From Mycolicibacter minnesotensis (GTDB lineage: Bacteria; Actinomycetota; Actinomycetes; Mycobacteriales; Mycobacteriaceae): a stretch of DNA of 64,000 nt. The stretch lies in contig NZ_AP022589.1 in assembly GCF_010731755.1 (NCBI RefSeq), positions 2,170,001 to 2,234,000 on the forward strand. The letters are read 5' to 3'. Shown in pieces: positions 1-7,448 of the stretch; position 1 is the first letter of the stretch, and each line of letters starts with the position of its first letter. Made by a program: the position numbers and the translations under genes. The notes beneath the pieces are model-generated. The model ran no database searches and was not told the origin of the DNA. It saw nothing but the letters and a program-made list of their open reading frames with translations.

Positions 1-1
1 C

Positions 2-1345
2 CTGGCCGTCGTCGACTCTTCAGACGGCTCGATCGCCGATGTGCAGCGGGTGGCGCTGCCCTCCGACGACGCCGCCGCCATGGGCGCGCTGACCCGGCTG
101 GCCGCTGCGGCCGGCCGACTGTCCCCGCGCCCCGATGGCCTCTTCGTCGTCGGCTCCGGTGTCAACGTCGGCATGGTCAAACCGGAGTTGGACGCAGCCA
201 GCGCCATCCCGGTCAGCGTCCCCGAAGAACCCGAGACCGCCCTGGCACGGGGCGCGGCGCTGGCCAGTGCCCACGCGCCGCTGTTCGATTCCTCGACCTC
301 GGCGCTGGCGTGGGCGCGCGACCCCGGCACCGGCGTGATCGACCCGGAGCTGGTTGCGCTTGGTTACGCCTGCCCGGCCGACTATGACGCGACCATGGGC
401 GAGTTCGCGCTGGCCTACAGCGCGGTGCCCGACGACGCCTACAGCGGCTACCTGGACTTCGCCGGAGACGATGCTGTCGAGGATGTCGTCGGCTCCGACG
501 ACGAGTTCTACCCGCCGAGTTCCGAACTGCGCCTCATCGAGGAGGACAGCGCACCGATTCGTAGGCGCCCCTTCCTGCTGGCTGGAAGCGGCTTGGCGGC
601 GTTCTTCGTCGTCGGTGTCTGCAGTCTGGTGGTCGCACTGGCGGTCAGTATTCGGCCCACCGCCGCAGACCACCCACCGCCCACCGGGCACCTCGTCGGA
701 CCCGCTCAACAGGCCCCGGCCCCGGCGCCCGCCCCCGAAGCCGCGCCGGTGCCGGCCCCCGCGCCACCACCGGCGGCCCCGCCGGCGGTCAAGGTCCCGG
801 TTGCTCGACCTGCCCCCGCCGCCCCGGCGCCTGCGCCTGCCCCCGCCGCCCCGGCACCGAAAGCGCCGGCACCCGCGCAGGTGGCTCCGGCCCCGATACC
901 GGTGCCCGTTCCGATCCAGGTGCCTGCACCGGTCGAGATTCCCGCCCCGGCGGCCCCGGTACCCGCCGCTCCGGCTCCGCCGCCGCTGATCCAGCAACCC
1001 GAGCTGCCGCCGTTCCTGCGTCCGCCGGCGCAGAAACCGCCGTCCAACAACGGCGGCAATCCCTCGTGGTTGCCGGGCAACAACAACGGCGGCGGGAACA
1101 AGGGGGGCAACCCCTCGTGGCTGCCCGACAACGATGGCGGCGGCAAAAAGGGCGGAAACCCCTCCCCGTGGCTGCCCGGCGTCGGCTCCAACGGTGGCGG
1201 GAACCCGTGGTTTCCGGGCCTCGGTGGCAACTCCGGCGGACGCGGCGGCACCGGCGGAGGCTCCTGGTTCCCCGGCCTCGGCGGCGGTGGCGGCGGCAAA
1301 GGCGGGGGAGGCGGCGGAGGCGGCGGAGGCGGCTGGCCCTTCTGA
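2..1345 (+). CDS. DUF7159-like (Hsp70/actin-fold) envelope membrane protein, 5' end cut by window edge
   Basis: The reading frame is open to the first bases of the window, so the start codon lies upstream. The visible N-terminal part (GLFVVGSGVNVG, then a PEEPETALARGAALA stretch) resembles the end of the Hsp70/actin-like ATPase fold in large mycobacterial Pro-rich proteins such as Rv0312 (DUF7159). One hydrophobic helix follows (about 572-650, FLLAGSGLAAFFVVG). After it comes a long Pro/Ala-rich segment, then a Gly/Asn-rich tail with repeated GGNPSWLPG-type units. The topology suggests a cytoplasmic ATPase-like domain and an extracytoplasmic low-complexity stalk. The function is unknown. The family assignment is from memory and moderately certain; the membrane segment and low-complexity tail are seen directly. 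Confidence 0.75.
   Translation: MAVVDSSDGSIADVQRVALPSDDAAAMGALTRLAAAAGRLSPRPDGLFVVGSGVNVGMVKPELDAASAIPVSVPEEPETALARGAALASAHAPLFDSSTSALAWARDPGTGVIDPELVALGYACPADYDATMGEFALAYSAVPDDAYSGYLDFAGDDAVEDVVGSDDEFYPPSSELRLIEEDSAPIRRRPFLLAGSGLAAFFVVGVCSLVVALAVSIRPTAADHPPPTGHLVGPAQQAPAPAPAPEAAPVPAPAPPPAAPPAVKVPVARPAPAAPAPAPAPAAPAPKAPAPAQVAPAPIPVPVPIQVPAPVEIPAPAAPVPAAPAPPPLIQQPELPPFLRPPAQKPPSNNGGNPSWLPGNNNGGGNKGGNPSWLPDNDGGGKKGGNPSPWLPGVGSNGGGNPWFPGLGGNSGGRGGTGGGSWFPGLGGGGGGKGGGGGGGGGGGWPF
1042..1335 (+). repeat. Degenerate tandem repeat encoding GGNPSWLPG-type units
   Basis: The end of the truncated first gene encodes at least four spaced copies of a Gly-Gly-Asn-Pro-(Ser)-Trp-(Leu/Phe)-Pro-Gly motif, separated by Gly/Asn/Lys linkers. 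It finishes in an almost pure Gly run before Trp-Pro-Phe and the stop. The repeat is coding and sits in the predicted extracytoplasmic tail. Confidence 0.7.
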
Positions 1346-1362
1346 GCCACCGGTCTATCCAC

Positions 1363-1368
1363 TAGCCT
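1363..1368 (+). promoter_or_regulatory. -10 element TAGCCT for a leaderless mRNA
   Basis: TAGCCT fits the mycobacterial TANNNT -10 consensus and ends 6 nt before the GTG at 1375. No Shine-Dalgarno sequence precedes that GTG. Together these predict a transcript starting at or next to the start codon. Inferred from spacing only. Confidence 0.5.
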
Positions 1369-1374
1369 GGCGGC

Positions 1375-2136
1375 GTGGATTACGCCGCAGCATTGCTTGC
1401 TCAGACGCGTGCGTTCGGGGAGTTGTTCCGAGTAGGCGATCCCGAGCTGGCTATCCCGACCTGCCCGGAATGGAATCTGAACCAACTGTTCCGGCACTTT
1501 GGGCGGGGAAACCGTTGGTCAGCACAGATTGTCGCTGATCAGATGGACGGCCCACTGGATCCGCGCGAGGTCGCCGGCGGCAAGCCGCCCGCCGAGACCA
1601 CCGCGGCGATCGACTGGCTGAACGACGGTGCACAGGTGGTGCTCGACGCTGTCGCCAAGACCGGGCCGGACACACCGGTCTGGACCTTCCTGGGCCCGCG
1701 CCCGGCGTCATGGTGGGTGCGTCGGCGGCTGCACGAAGCCACGGTGCATCGCGCCGACGCCGCCCTGGCCCTCGGGGGCGAGTTCACGCTGGCTCTGGAG
1801 TTGGCCGCCGACGGGATCGGTGAGTTGCTGGATTTGTTGCCCGCCGTCGTGGCACGCAACGCCGATGCCCTGCCACTGGCCGACGGCCAGAGTGTGCATC
1901 TGCACGCCACTGATGACGGGCTCGGATCGGCCGGTGAGTGGACCATCGGCCGGCCCACCGGCACCGACACCGTGCGCTGGGCGCATGAGCACGGCAAAGC
2001 GACGGTGGCGTTGCGCGGTTGCGCGCGTGACCTGTTTCTGGTGGCAACGCGCCGGGTCCCGGTGGCCGATACCGACATCACGGTGTTCGGTGACGCCGCG
2101 GTGTGGCAGAAGTGGGTCGAGCACACCGCCTTCTGA
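1375..2136 (+). CDS. Maleylpyruvate isomerase-type mycothiol-dependent protein (DinB fold), Rv0332-like
   Basis: This 253-residue protein has the two-domain build of the TIGR03083 family: an N-terminal DinB-like helical bundle (PEWNLNQLFRHFGRG, then LHEATVHRADAA, with His/Glu/His residues placed like the metal ligands) and a C-terminal sterol-carrier-like MDMPI_C domain. Family members use mycothiol as a thiol cofactor or are mycothiol transferases; the substrate here is unknown. It starts with GTG right behind a -10 element. It precedes an Rv0333-like gene and rmlA, the same order as Rv0332-Rv0333-Rv0334 in H37Rv. The family call is strong; the enzymatic role is inferred. Confidence 0.85.
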   Translation: MDYAAALLAQTRAFGELFRVGDPELAIPTCPEWNLNQLFRHFGRGNRWSAQIVADQMDGPLDPREVAGGKPPAETTAAIDWLNDGAQVVLDAVAKTGPDTPVWTFLGPRPASWWVRRRLHEATVHRADAALALGGEFTLALELAADGIGELLDLLPAVVARNADALPLADGQSVHLHATDDGLGSAGEWTIGRPTGTDTVRWAHEHGKATVALRGCARDLFLVATRRVPVADTDITVFGDAAVWQKWVEHTAF

Positions 2137-2158
2137 AATCGCGGTAGTTTTGGCGACC

Positions 2159-2506
2159 ATGAGCACATCGGAGATCGCAACGGTCCTCGCCTGGCATGAC
2201 GCCCTGGCCGCCGGTGACCTGGACACCCTGGAGCAACTGTCCAGCGACGACATCGAGGTGGCTGACGCCGACGGGGCCGGGCAAGGCCACCAGGCCTTGC
2301 GCCGGTGGGCCGAGACGGCCGCGGTCAACGCCGGTATCGGCCGAATGTATGTGCACGACGGCGTGGTGGTGGCCGAGCTGACCCCCGCGGGCCACGGGGT
2401 TGCATTCCGGGTGGTGAACGACCACGTCACCGCGGTGTTCCGCCACGCCGACCTGGACGGCGCCTTGGCCGCCACCGACCTCACCGAGGCCGATCGGGTC
2501 GACTAA
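2159..2506 (+). CDS. NTF2/SnoaL-like small protein, Rv0333-like
   Basis: This 115-residue protein begins MSTSEIATVLAWHDALAAGD, typical of the first helix of an NTF2-like cone fold, followed by alternating strands (MYVHDGVVVAEL, GVAFRVVNDHV). The fold hosts isomerases, cyclases and simple ligand binders; no catalytic residue set is clear. TAGTTT at 2145-2150 ends 8 nt before the ATG, suggesting a leaderless start. The gene lies 22 nt after the DinB-like gene and 18 nt before rmlA, as in H37Rv. Function unknown. Confidence 0.8.
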   Translation: MSTSEIATVLAWHDALAAGDLDTLEQLSSDDIEVADADGAGQGHQALRRWAETAAVNAGIGRMYVHDGVVVAELTPAGHGVAFRVVNDHVTAVFRHADLDGALAATDLTEADRVD

Positions 2507-2511
2507 CCCGT

Positions 2512-2517
2512 TAGGCT
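2512..2517 (+). promoter_or_regulatory. -10 element TAGGCT of rmlA
   Basis: TAGGCT ends 7 nt before the rmlA ATG at 2525. There is no room for a Shine-Dalgarno site, so a leaderless transcript is predicted. It lies in the 18-nt gap after the upstream stop codon, so rmlA may also be read through from upstream. Confidence 0.5.
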
Positions 2518-2524
2518 GAGCGGC

Positions 2525-3391
2525 ATGCGCGGGATCATCCTGGCCGGTGGCTCCGGCACCCGCCTGCATCCGATCACCATGGGCGTCAGCAAGCAGCTGC
2601 TGCCGGTGTACGACAAACCGCTGGTGTACTACCCGCTGTGCACGCTGATGCTGGCGGGCATTCGGGATATTCAGGTGATCACCACCGGTCACGATGCGCC
2701 GGCCTTTCAGCGGCTGCTGGGCGATGGCAGCGCATTCGGCGTCGACCTCAGCTACGCCATCCAGGACCAGCCCGACGGACTGGCGCGGGCTTTCGTGATC
2801 GGTGCCGACCACATCGGTACTGACTCTGTCGCATTGGTGCTGGGGGACAACATTTTTTACGGCGCCGGCTTGGGAACCAGCCTGAGGCGCCACGAATCCC
2901 CATCCGGTGCAGTAATTTTCGCGTATTGGATGGCGGATCCTTCGGCGTACGGGGTGATCGAGTTCGACGCCGACGGCTCGGCAGTTTCGGTGGTGGAGAA
3001 GCCAACCCGGCCCAACTCCCACTACGCGATACCCGGTCTGTACTTCTATGACAACGACGTCGTTGAGATCGCCCGGGGTTTAGAACCTTCGGCGCGTGGC
3101 GAGTACGAGATCACCGATATCAACCGGACGTACCTCGAACAGGGCCGGCTCACGGTCGAGACCCTGGCTCGCGGTACGGCATGGTTGGACACCGGGACCT
3201 TCGACTCATTGCTGGACGCCGGCGACTATGTCCGCACCGTGGAGCGTCGCCAGGGCCTCAAGATCGGCGTTCCCGAGGAGGTGGCCTGGCGGATGGGTTT
3301 CATCGACGACGACGCCCTGGCGGTTCGTGCGGCCGCGCTGCACAAGTCCGGCTATGGCGACTATCTGATGGGCTTGTTGGATCGGCGGTGA
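2525..3391 (+). CDS. rmlA: Glucose-1-phosphate thymidylyltransferase RmlA
   Basis: RmlA joins dTTP and glucose-1-phosphate to give dTDP-glucose, the first step to dTDP-rhamnose, which supplies the linker between peptidoglycan and arabinogalactan. The 288-residue length is standard. The nucleotide-binding signature LAGGSGTRL is at residues 6-14, [10 protein letters not shown] follows, and the metal/sugar site sequence LGDNIFYG is present. No other rml gene is adjacent, as with Rv0334. Its last 31 bases overlap the end of the convergent TetR gene. Assignment is secure. Confidence 0.96.
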   Translation: MRGIILAGGSGTRLHPITMGVSKQLLPVYDKPLVYYPLCTLMLAGIRDIQVITTGHDAPAFQRLLGDGSAFGVDLSYAIQDQPDGLARAFVIGADHIGTDSVALVLGDNIFYGAGLGTSLRRHESPSGAVIFAYWMADPSAYGVIEFDADGSAVSVVEKPTRPNSHYAIPGLYFYDNDVVEIARGLEPSARGEYEITDINRTYLEQGRLTVETLARGTAWLDTGTFDSLLDAGDYVRTVERRQGLKIGVPEEVAWRMGFIDDDALAVRAAALHKSGYGDYLMGLLDRR

Positions 3392-4059
3392 CTTCCCGCT
3401 TGCGCGGGGTCCGCGCCGGCGAGCCTCTGCTTGATCAGCTCGGTTGAGCGCCGCAGCGACCGCTCCGCGGCGGGGCGGCTGTCGCCCATCCCGACGAACA
3501 TGTCGACGGTCATCGGCCCCAGGATTCGGCTCAGCGCGCGGCCGTCTTGCTCGAAAGTGCCGACGAGCTCCAAGAGCACCACGCCGTGGATCATGCTCCA
3601 GATTCGCCCGGCCAGCTCCACGGTGTCGTCCCCGCGGATTCGCCCGGTGGCAACGATTCGCTCCACGGCCGCGACGAGCTGGTCGAATGCCGCGGTGGCT
3701 ACCGGCATCTCGGGTACGTGCAGCTTCTGCGGTGCGGCGAGCCCGAACATCAGCCGATAGCGCTGCGGGCTGGCCAACGCGAATTCCCGGTAGGCATAGC
3801 CCATGGAGAAGAAGTCGGTCATCGGATCGTCGGTCTTGGGAGCTGAGGCCAGCGCGGCCCCGAAGCGCTGGAATGCCGCCGACACGATGGCCTCGAGGAG
3901 CCCGTTCATCCCACCGAAGTGGGTGTAGACGGCCATGGTGGAAGCCCCGATCTCGGCGGCAACCTTGCGGGCCTGCAAAGCCTCGGGCCCTTCACTGTCC
4001 AGCAGGCGAGTGCCGGCCTCGATCAGGCGCTCACGCGGACTCGGATGCACCCTTGCCAT
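3361..4059 (-). CDS. TetR-family regulator with WHG-type ligand domain
   Basis: This 232-residue repressor has an N-terminal TetR helix-turn-helix (about residues 25-58, [19 protein letters not shown]). Its C-terminal region resembles the WHG-type TetR domain ([23 protein letters not shown]). It is divergent from the carotenoid oxygenase gene, and a perfect inverted repeat begins 4 nt upstream of its ATG, so it very probably represses both itself and the oxygenase. The inducer is unknown; an apocarotenoid or similar hydrophobic ligand is a guess. Its 3' end overlaps rmlA by 31 nt. Confidence 0.9.
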   Translation of the reverse strand: MARVHPSPRERLIEAGTRLLDSEGPEALQARKVAAEIGASTMAVYTHFGGMNGLLEAIVSAAFQRFGAALASAPKTDDPMTDFFSMGYAYREFALASPQRYRLMFGLAAPQKLHVPEMPVATAAFDQLVAAVERIVATGRIRGDDTVELAGRIWSMIHGVVLLELVGTFEQDGRALSRILGPMTVDMFVGMGDSRPAAERSLRRSTELIKQRLAGADPAQAGSHRRSNKPIR

Positions 4060-4063
4060 CCTG

Positions 4064-4102
4064 CCATAACGGTGTTATACATGGAGGATAACACCGTTAT
4101 GG
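4064..4102. promoter_or_regulatory. Perfect 15-bp inverted-repeat operator between tetR and the carotenoid oxygenase
   Basis: CCATAACGGTGTTAT (4064-4078) and ATAACACCGTTATGG (4088-4102) are exact reverse complements separated by 9 nt. The element fills the region between the two divergent start codons and stops just before the GGAGG ribosome site of the oxygenase. This is the classic arrangement for a locally acting TetR repressor. Binding itself is inferred. Confidence 0.88.
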
Positions 4103-4116
4103 ACCGGAGGTGTCCG

Positions 4117-5562
4117 ATGACCAACCCGTACCTACAAGGCGGATTCGCGCCGATAGCGCAAGAGCACACCCTCACCGAGCTGGAAGTGACCGGGGCCGTC
4201 CCGGACTACCTGGACGGCCGCTACCTGCGCAACGGTCCCAATCCGGTCGGCGAGATCGATCCCGCCTTCTATCACTGGTTCATCGGCGACGGCATGGTGC
4301 ACGGAGTGCGGCTGCGCGACGGCAAGGCGCAGTGGTACCGCAACCGCTACGTGCGCGGCCCCCAGACCGCTGCTGCCCTGGGGGAGAAGCCGCGTCCCGG
4401 CCGGCATGGCGGCCCGTCGGGAATCGGAGCCAACACCAACGTGATCGGGCACGCCGGGCGGACCTTGGCGCTGATCGAAGGCGGCATCTCCTGCTACGAG
4501 CTGACCGAGGAGCTGGACACCATCGGGACCTGCGACTTCGACGGCACGCTGTCGGGTGGATACACCGCGCACCCCAAACGCGACCCCGCGACCGGTGAAC
4601 TGCACGCTGTCTCTTACGCATTCAACCGCGGAAACACTGTCCAGTACTCGGTGATCGGTACGGACGGGCGCGCGCGGCGCACCGTCGACGTCGAGGTCAC
4701 CGGTTCGCCGATGATGCACGATTTCTCCCTGACCGAGAAATATGTGGTCTTCTATGACCTGCCGGTCACCTTCGACACTCGCCGGGTTGCCGCGGGTGCG
4801 GCGCCACGTGGCCTGCGGCTGCCGGTGCGGCTGATCATGTCGGCCGTTATCGGGCGGGTGCGCATCCCGGACCCGATCACTGCCCGCATGCCGATGCCCA
4901 AGAGCAGTGTGCGCACCATGCCGTATCGGTGGAACCCGAAATATCCTGCGCGGGTGGGTGTTATGCCCCGCGAGGGAGGCAATGCCGACGTGCGGTGGTT
5001 TGAGGTGGAGCCCTGCTATGTGTTCCACCCAATGAATGCCTACGACGAGGGCGACACCGTGGTGCTCGACGTGGTCCGCCATCCGAAGATGTTCGACACC
5101 GAGATGCGTGGCCCAGCTGAGGGGCTGCCCACGCTGGAGCGCTGGACCGTCGACCTGGCCGACGGCAAGGTCCGTGAATCACGAGTCGATGACCGGGGGC
5201 AGGAGTTTCCGCGGGTGGACGAGCGGTTGGTCGGCAAGCGTCACCGTTTCGGCTACGCCGTCAGCATCGGCAACGGTGTGGTGCCCGATGCGACGCTGCT
5301 CAAGCACGACCTGATTGGCGGGTCGACGGCCACACGGTCATTCGGCGAGGGAAAGCAGTTGGGCGAATTCGTCTTCCAGCCCGCCACGGCGGATGCCACC
5401 GAGGATGACGGGGTGTTGATGGGCTTCGTCTATGACAGCGTGACCGATACGAGCGAACTGGCGATCTTGGATGCCGCCACACTGGACGACGTCGCGGCCA
5501 TCCACTTACCGCACCGTGTGCCTGCCGGATTCCACGGCAACTGGGTGCCCACCGGCCAGTAG
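4117..5562 (+). CDS. Carotenoid cleavage oxygenase (RPE65/apocarotenoid dioxygenase family)
   Basis: A 481-residue member of the non-heme iron carotenoid oxygenase family, which splits carotenoid or apocarotenoid double bonds with O2. The four iron-binding histidines can be placed at about residues 152 (HPKRDP), 201 (MMHDFS), 304 (FHPMNA) and 473 (FHGNW), with the family motif RNGPNP near residue 34. The nearest H37Rv relatives by memory are Rv0654 and Rv0913c. GGAGG at 4106-4110 sets the ATG at 4117 as start; an in-frame ATG at 4099 lies inside the operator. It is divergent from a TetR gene and followed 9 nt later by a DUF1707 gene, so the two are probably cotranscribed. Confidence 0.92.
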   Translation: MTNPYLQGGFAPIAQEHTLTELEVTGAVPDYLDGRYLRNGPNPVGEIDPAFYHWFIGDGMVHGVRLRDGKAQWYRNRYVRGPQTAAALGEKPRPGRHGGPSGIGANTNVIGHAGRTLALIEGGISCYELTEELDTIGTCDFDGTLSGGYTAHPKRDPATGELHAVSYAFNRGNTVQYSVIGTDGRARRTVDVEVTGSPMMHDFSLTEKYVVFYDLPVTFDTRRVAAGAAPRGLRLPVRLIMSAVIGRVRIPDPITARMPMPKSSVRTMPYRWNPKYPARVGVMPREGGNADVRWFEVEPCYVFHPMNAYDEGDTVVLDVVRHPKMFDTEMRGPAEGLPTLERWTVDLADGKVRESRVDDRGQEFPRVDERLVGKRHRFGYAVSIGNGVVPDATLLKHDLIGGSTATRSFGEGKQLGEFVFQPATADATEDDGVLMGFVYDSVTDTSELAILDAATLDDVAAIHLPHRVPAGFHGNWVPTGQ

Positions 5563-5571
5563 GAGCGCGCG

Positions 5572-6021
5572 ATGTCCCGGAGGATCGTTAGGTCATCCGA
5601 TCCTGCTGTGCGCGTGGGCGACTCGGAGCGGGCGCGAGCGGCCGACCAGATCGGCGCCGCATTCACCCAGGGATACCTCGCGATGGAGGAATACGAGACG
5701 CGACTGACCCAGGCGTTCGAGGCCCAGACCGCCGGGGCGCTCGCTGAGCTGGTGGCTGATCTGCCTGCTAAACAGATCAGAGGGCGAGTCTCGCGCCGTC
5801 GGGCTCAACGCGGTGCGGCCGCCCTAGGGGTGCGGATTCACCTGGGCGCCTACGTGGCGGTGTCGGTGCTGATGATCGGCATCTGGTTGGCGACCGCGGT
5901 ATTCGCTGGGGCGTGGTACTTCTGGCCGGTCTGGCCGATCCTTGGGTGGGGCATCGGTGTCATCGCGCACGCGACTTCGGTCACGGCTTCCGCTCGCCGC
6001 AGTCGCCGAGCCTGTAGTTAG
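5572..6021 (+). CDS. DUF1707 / 2TM-domain membrane protein
   Basis: A 149-residue protein with an N-terminal DUF1707 domain (RVGDSERARAADQIGAAFTQ, about residues 14-60), common at the start of actinobacterial membrane and SHOCT-like proteins. A two-helix membrane segment follows (about residues 83-133: YVAVSVLMIGIWLATAV and a Trp/Pro-rich second helix). It starts 9 nt after the oxygenase with an AGGAG ribosome site, so it is likely in that TetR-controlled operon. The molecular role is unknown. Confidence 0.85.
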   Translation: MSRRIVRSSDPAVRVGDSERARAADQIGAAFTQGYLAMEEYETRLTQAFEAQTAGALAELVADLPAKQIRGRVSRRRAQRGAAALGVRIHLGAYVAVSVLMIGIWLATAVFAGAWYFWPVWPILGWGIGVIAHATSVTASARRSRRACS

Positions 6022-6079
6022 CGTGCTCGGTACTCGAACCTTCCCGCGATAACGACAGGTTCGACGCACGCGCCGCAGA

Positions 6080-7384
6080 TCAGGGCCGGTAGCTGACCAG
6101 GAAGTTGCCCAACCGCTCGATCGCGTTGGACAGGTCGCGAGCCCAGGGCAGTGTCACGATGCGCAGATGATCCGGTGCCGGCCAGTTGAACCCGGTGCCT
6201 TGGGTGACCAGGATCTTCTCCTGCAGCAACAGGTCCAGTACCAGCTGCTCGTCGTTGTCGATCGGGTAGACCTCGGGGTCCAGTCGCGGGAACGCGTAGA
6301 GCGCACCGCGGGGCTTGACGCAGGACACGCCCGGAATCTCGTTGAGCTTGGTCCAGGCGACGTCGCGCTGCTCAAGCAGGCGCCCACCCGGCAGTACCAG
6401 ATCGTCGATGCTCTGGTGACCACCCAACGCCACCTGGATGGCGTGCTGTGCAGGAACATTCGGGCACAGCCGCATGCTTGCCAGCAGGTTGATGCCCTCC
6501 AGAAAGCTGGTTGCGTGCTCCTTGGGGCCGGTGATCGCCAGCCAGCCGGAGCGATACCCGGCGACCCGGTAGGCCTTCGACAGGCCGTTGAAGGTCAAGC
6601 ACAGCAGATCCGGCGCCAGGGTGGCCAAGCTGGTGTGCTGGGCGTCGTCGTAGAGGATCTTGTCGTAGATTTCGTCGGCCAGCAGCAGCAGCTGGTGCTT
6701 GCGCGCCAATTCGACGATCTGGTTGAGAATCTCGCGGCTGTAGACCGCACCGGTCGGATTGTTCGGGTTGATCACGACCAGAGCCTTGGTGCGCTCGGTG
6801 ATCTTGGATTCCATGTCGGCGATGTCGGGCTGCCAGCCCTGGGTCTCATCGCACAGGTAGTGCACCGGCGTACCGCCCGCCAGGGACGTCGAGGCAGTCC
6901 ACAGCGGATAGTCCGGCGCCGGGATCAGCACTTGATCGCCGTTGTCCAGCAGCGCCTGCAGCACCATCGAGATCAGCTCGGAGACCCCATTGCCCAGATA
7001 GACATCGTCGACGTCAAAGCGGGGGAAGCCCTCGATGAGTTCGTAGCGGGTGACGACCGCGCGCCGCGCCGGCAGAATGCCCTGGGAGTCCGAGTAGCCC
7101 TGCGCGTAGGGCAGCGCCTGGATCATGTCGCGCATGATCACGTCGGGGGCATCGAAGCCGAACGGTGCCGGGTTGCCGATGTTGAGCTTGAGGATCCGAT
7201 GCCCCTCGGCCTCCATTCGGGCGGCCTGGGCGTGGATCGGACCACGGATCTCGTAGAGGACATCCTGCAGTTTGGTGGACTGCGCGAACGTACGCTGCCG
7301 TGGCTGACTGCCGGCGGCAGGCCAGGGCATCTGGTGCGGCAACGGATGAGCGGTCACGTCGACAATGGTCCCATAGCTGTCCAA
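6080..7384 (-). CDS. aspC: Alanine/aspartate-type aminotransferase AspC (Rv0337c ortholog)
   Basis: A fold-type I PLP aminotransferase of 434 residues, close to the length of Rv0337c (429). The conserved NIGNPAPFGF and NPNNPTGAVYS are present. The PLP lysine falls at about residue 270 in GLSKAYRVAGYR. The family includes AlaA/AlaT-type glutamate-pyruvate aminotransferases, so the annotated aspartate specificity is uncertain. It lies just downstream of the Rv0338c homolog on the same strand but is separated from it by a strong intrinsic terminator, so it probably has its own promoter. Confidence 0.93.
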   Translation of the reverse strand: MDSYGTIVDVTAHPLPHQMPWPAAGSQPRQRTFAQSTKLQDVLYEIRGPIHAQAARMEAEGHRILKLNIGNPAPFGFDAPDVIMRDMIQALPYAQGYSDSQGILPARRAVVTRYELIEGFPRFDVDDVYLGNGVSELISMVLQALLDNGDQVLIPAPDYPLWTASTSLAGGTPVHYLCDETQGWQPDIADMESKITERTKALVVINPNNPTGAVYSREILNQIVELARKHQLLLLADEIYDKILYDDAQHTSLATLAPDLLCLTFNGLSKAYRVAGYRSGWLAITGPKEHATSFLEGINLLASMRLCPNVPAQHAIQVALGGHQSIDDLVLPGGRLLEQRDVAWTKLNEIPGVSCVKPRGALYAFPRLDPEVYPIDNDEQLVLDLLLQEKILVTQGTGFNWPAPDHLRIVTLPWARDLSNAIERLGNFLVSYRP

Positions 7385-7398
7385 TCAAAATTTGCCCG

Positions 7399-7440
7399 AA
7401 AAAAAAGTTGGGGCCGTATGTGCACCCACACGGCCCCAAC
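7399..7440 (-). terminator. Intrinsic terminator with an eight-U tract after the Fe-S oxidoreductase gene
   Basis: Read on the minus strand, an 11-bp perfect stem (GTTGGGGCCGT with ACGGCCCCAAC; plus-strand arms 7407-7417 and 7430-7440, 12-nt loop) is followed directly by eight T residues (7406-7399). It begins 9 nt past the stop of the oxidoreductase gene. Textbook stem-plus-U-tract terminators are uncommon in mycobacteria, which makes this one easy to call. Confidence 0.9.
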
Positions 7441-7448
7441 CTGTTATC

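Noticed and set aside
3919..4116. An N-terminal extension of the carotenoid oxygenase over the tetR gene
   Set aside because: The extension runs through the operator and antisense to tetR. GGAGG at 4106-4110 points to the ATG at 4117.
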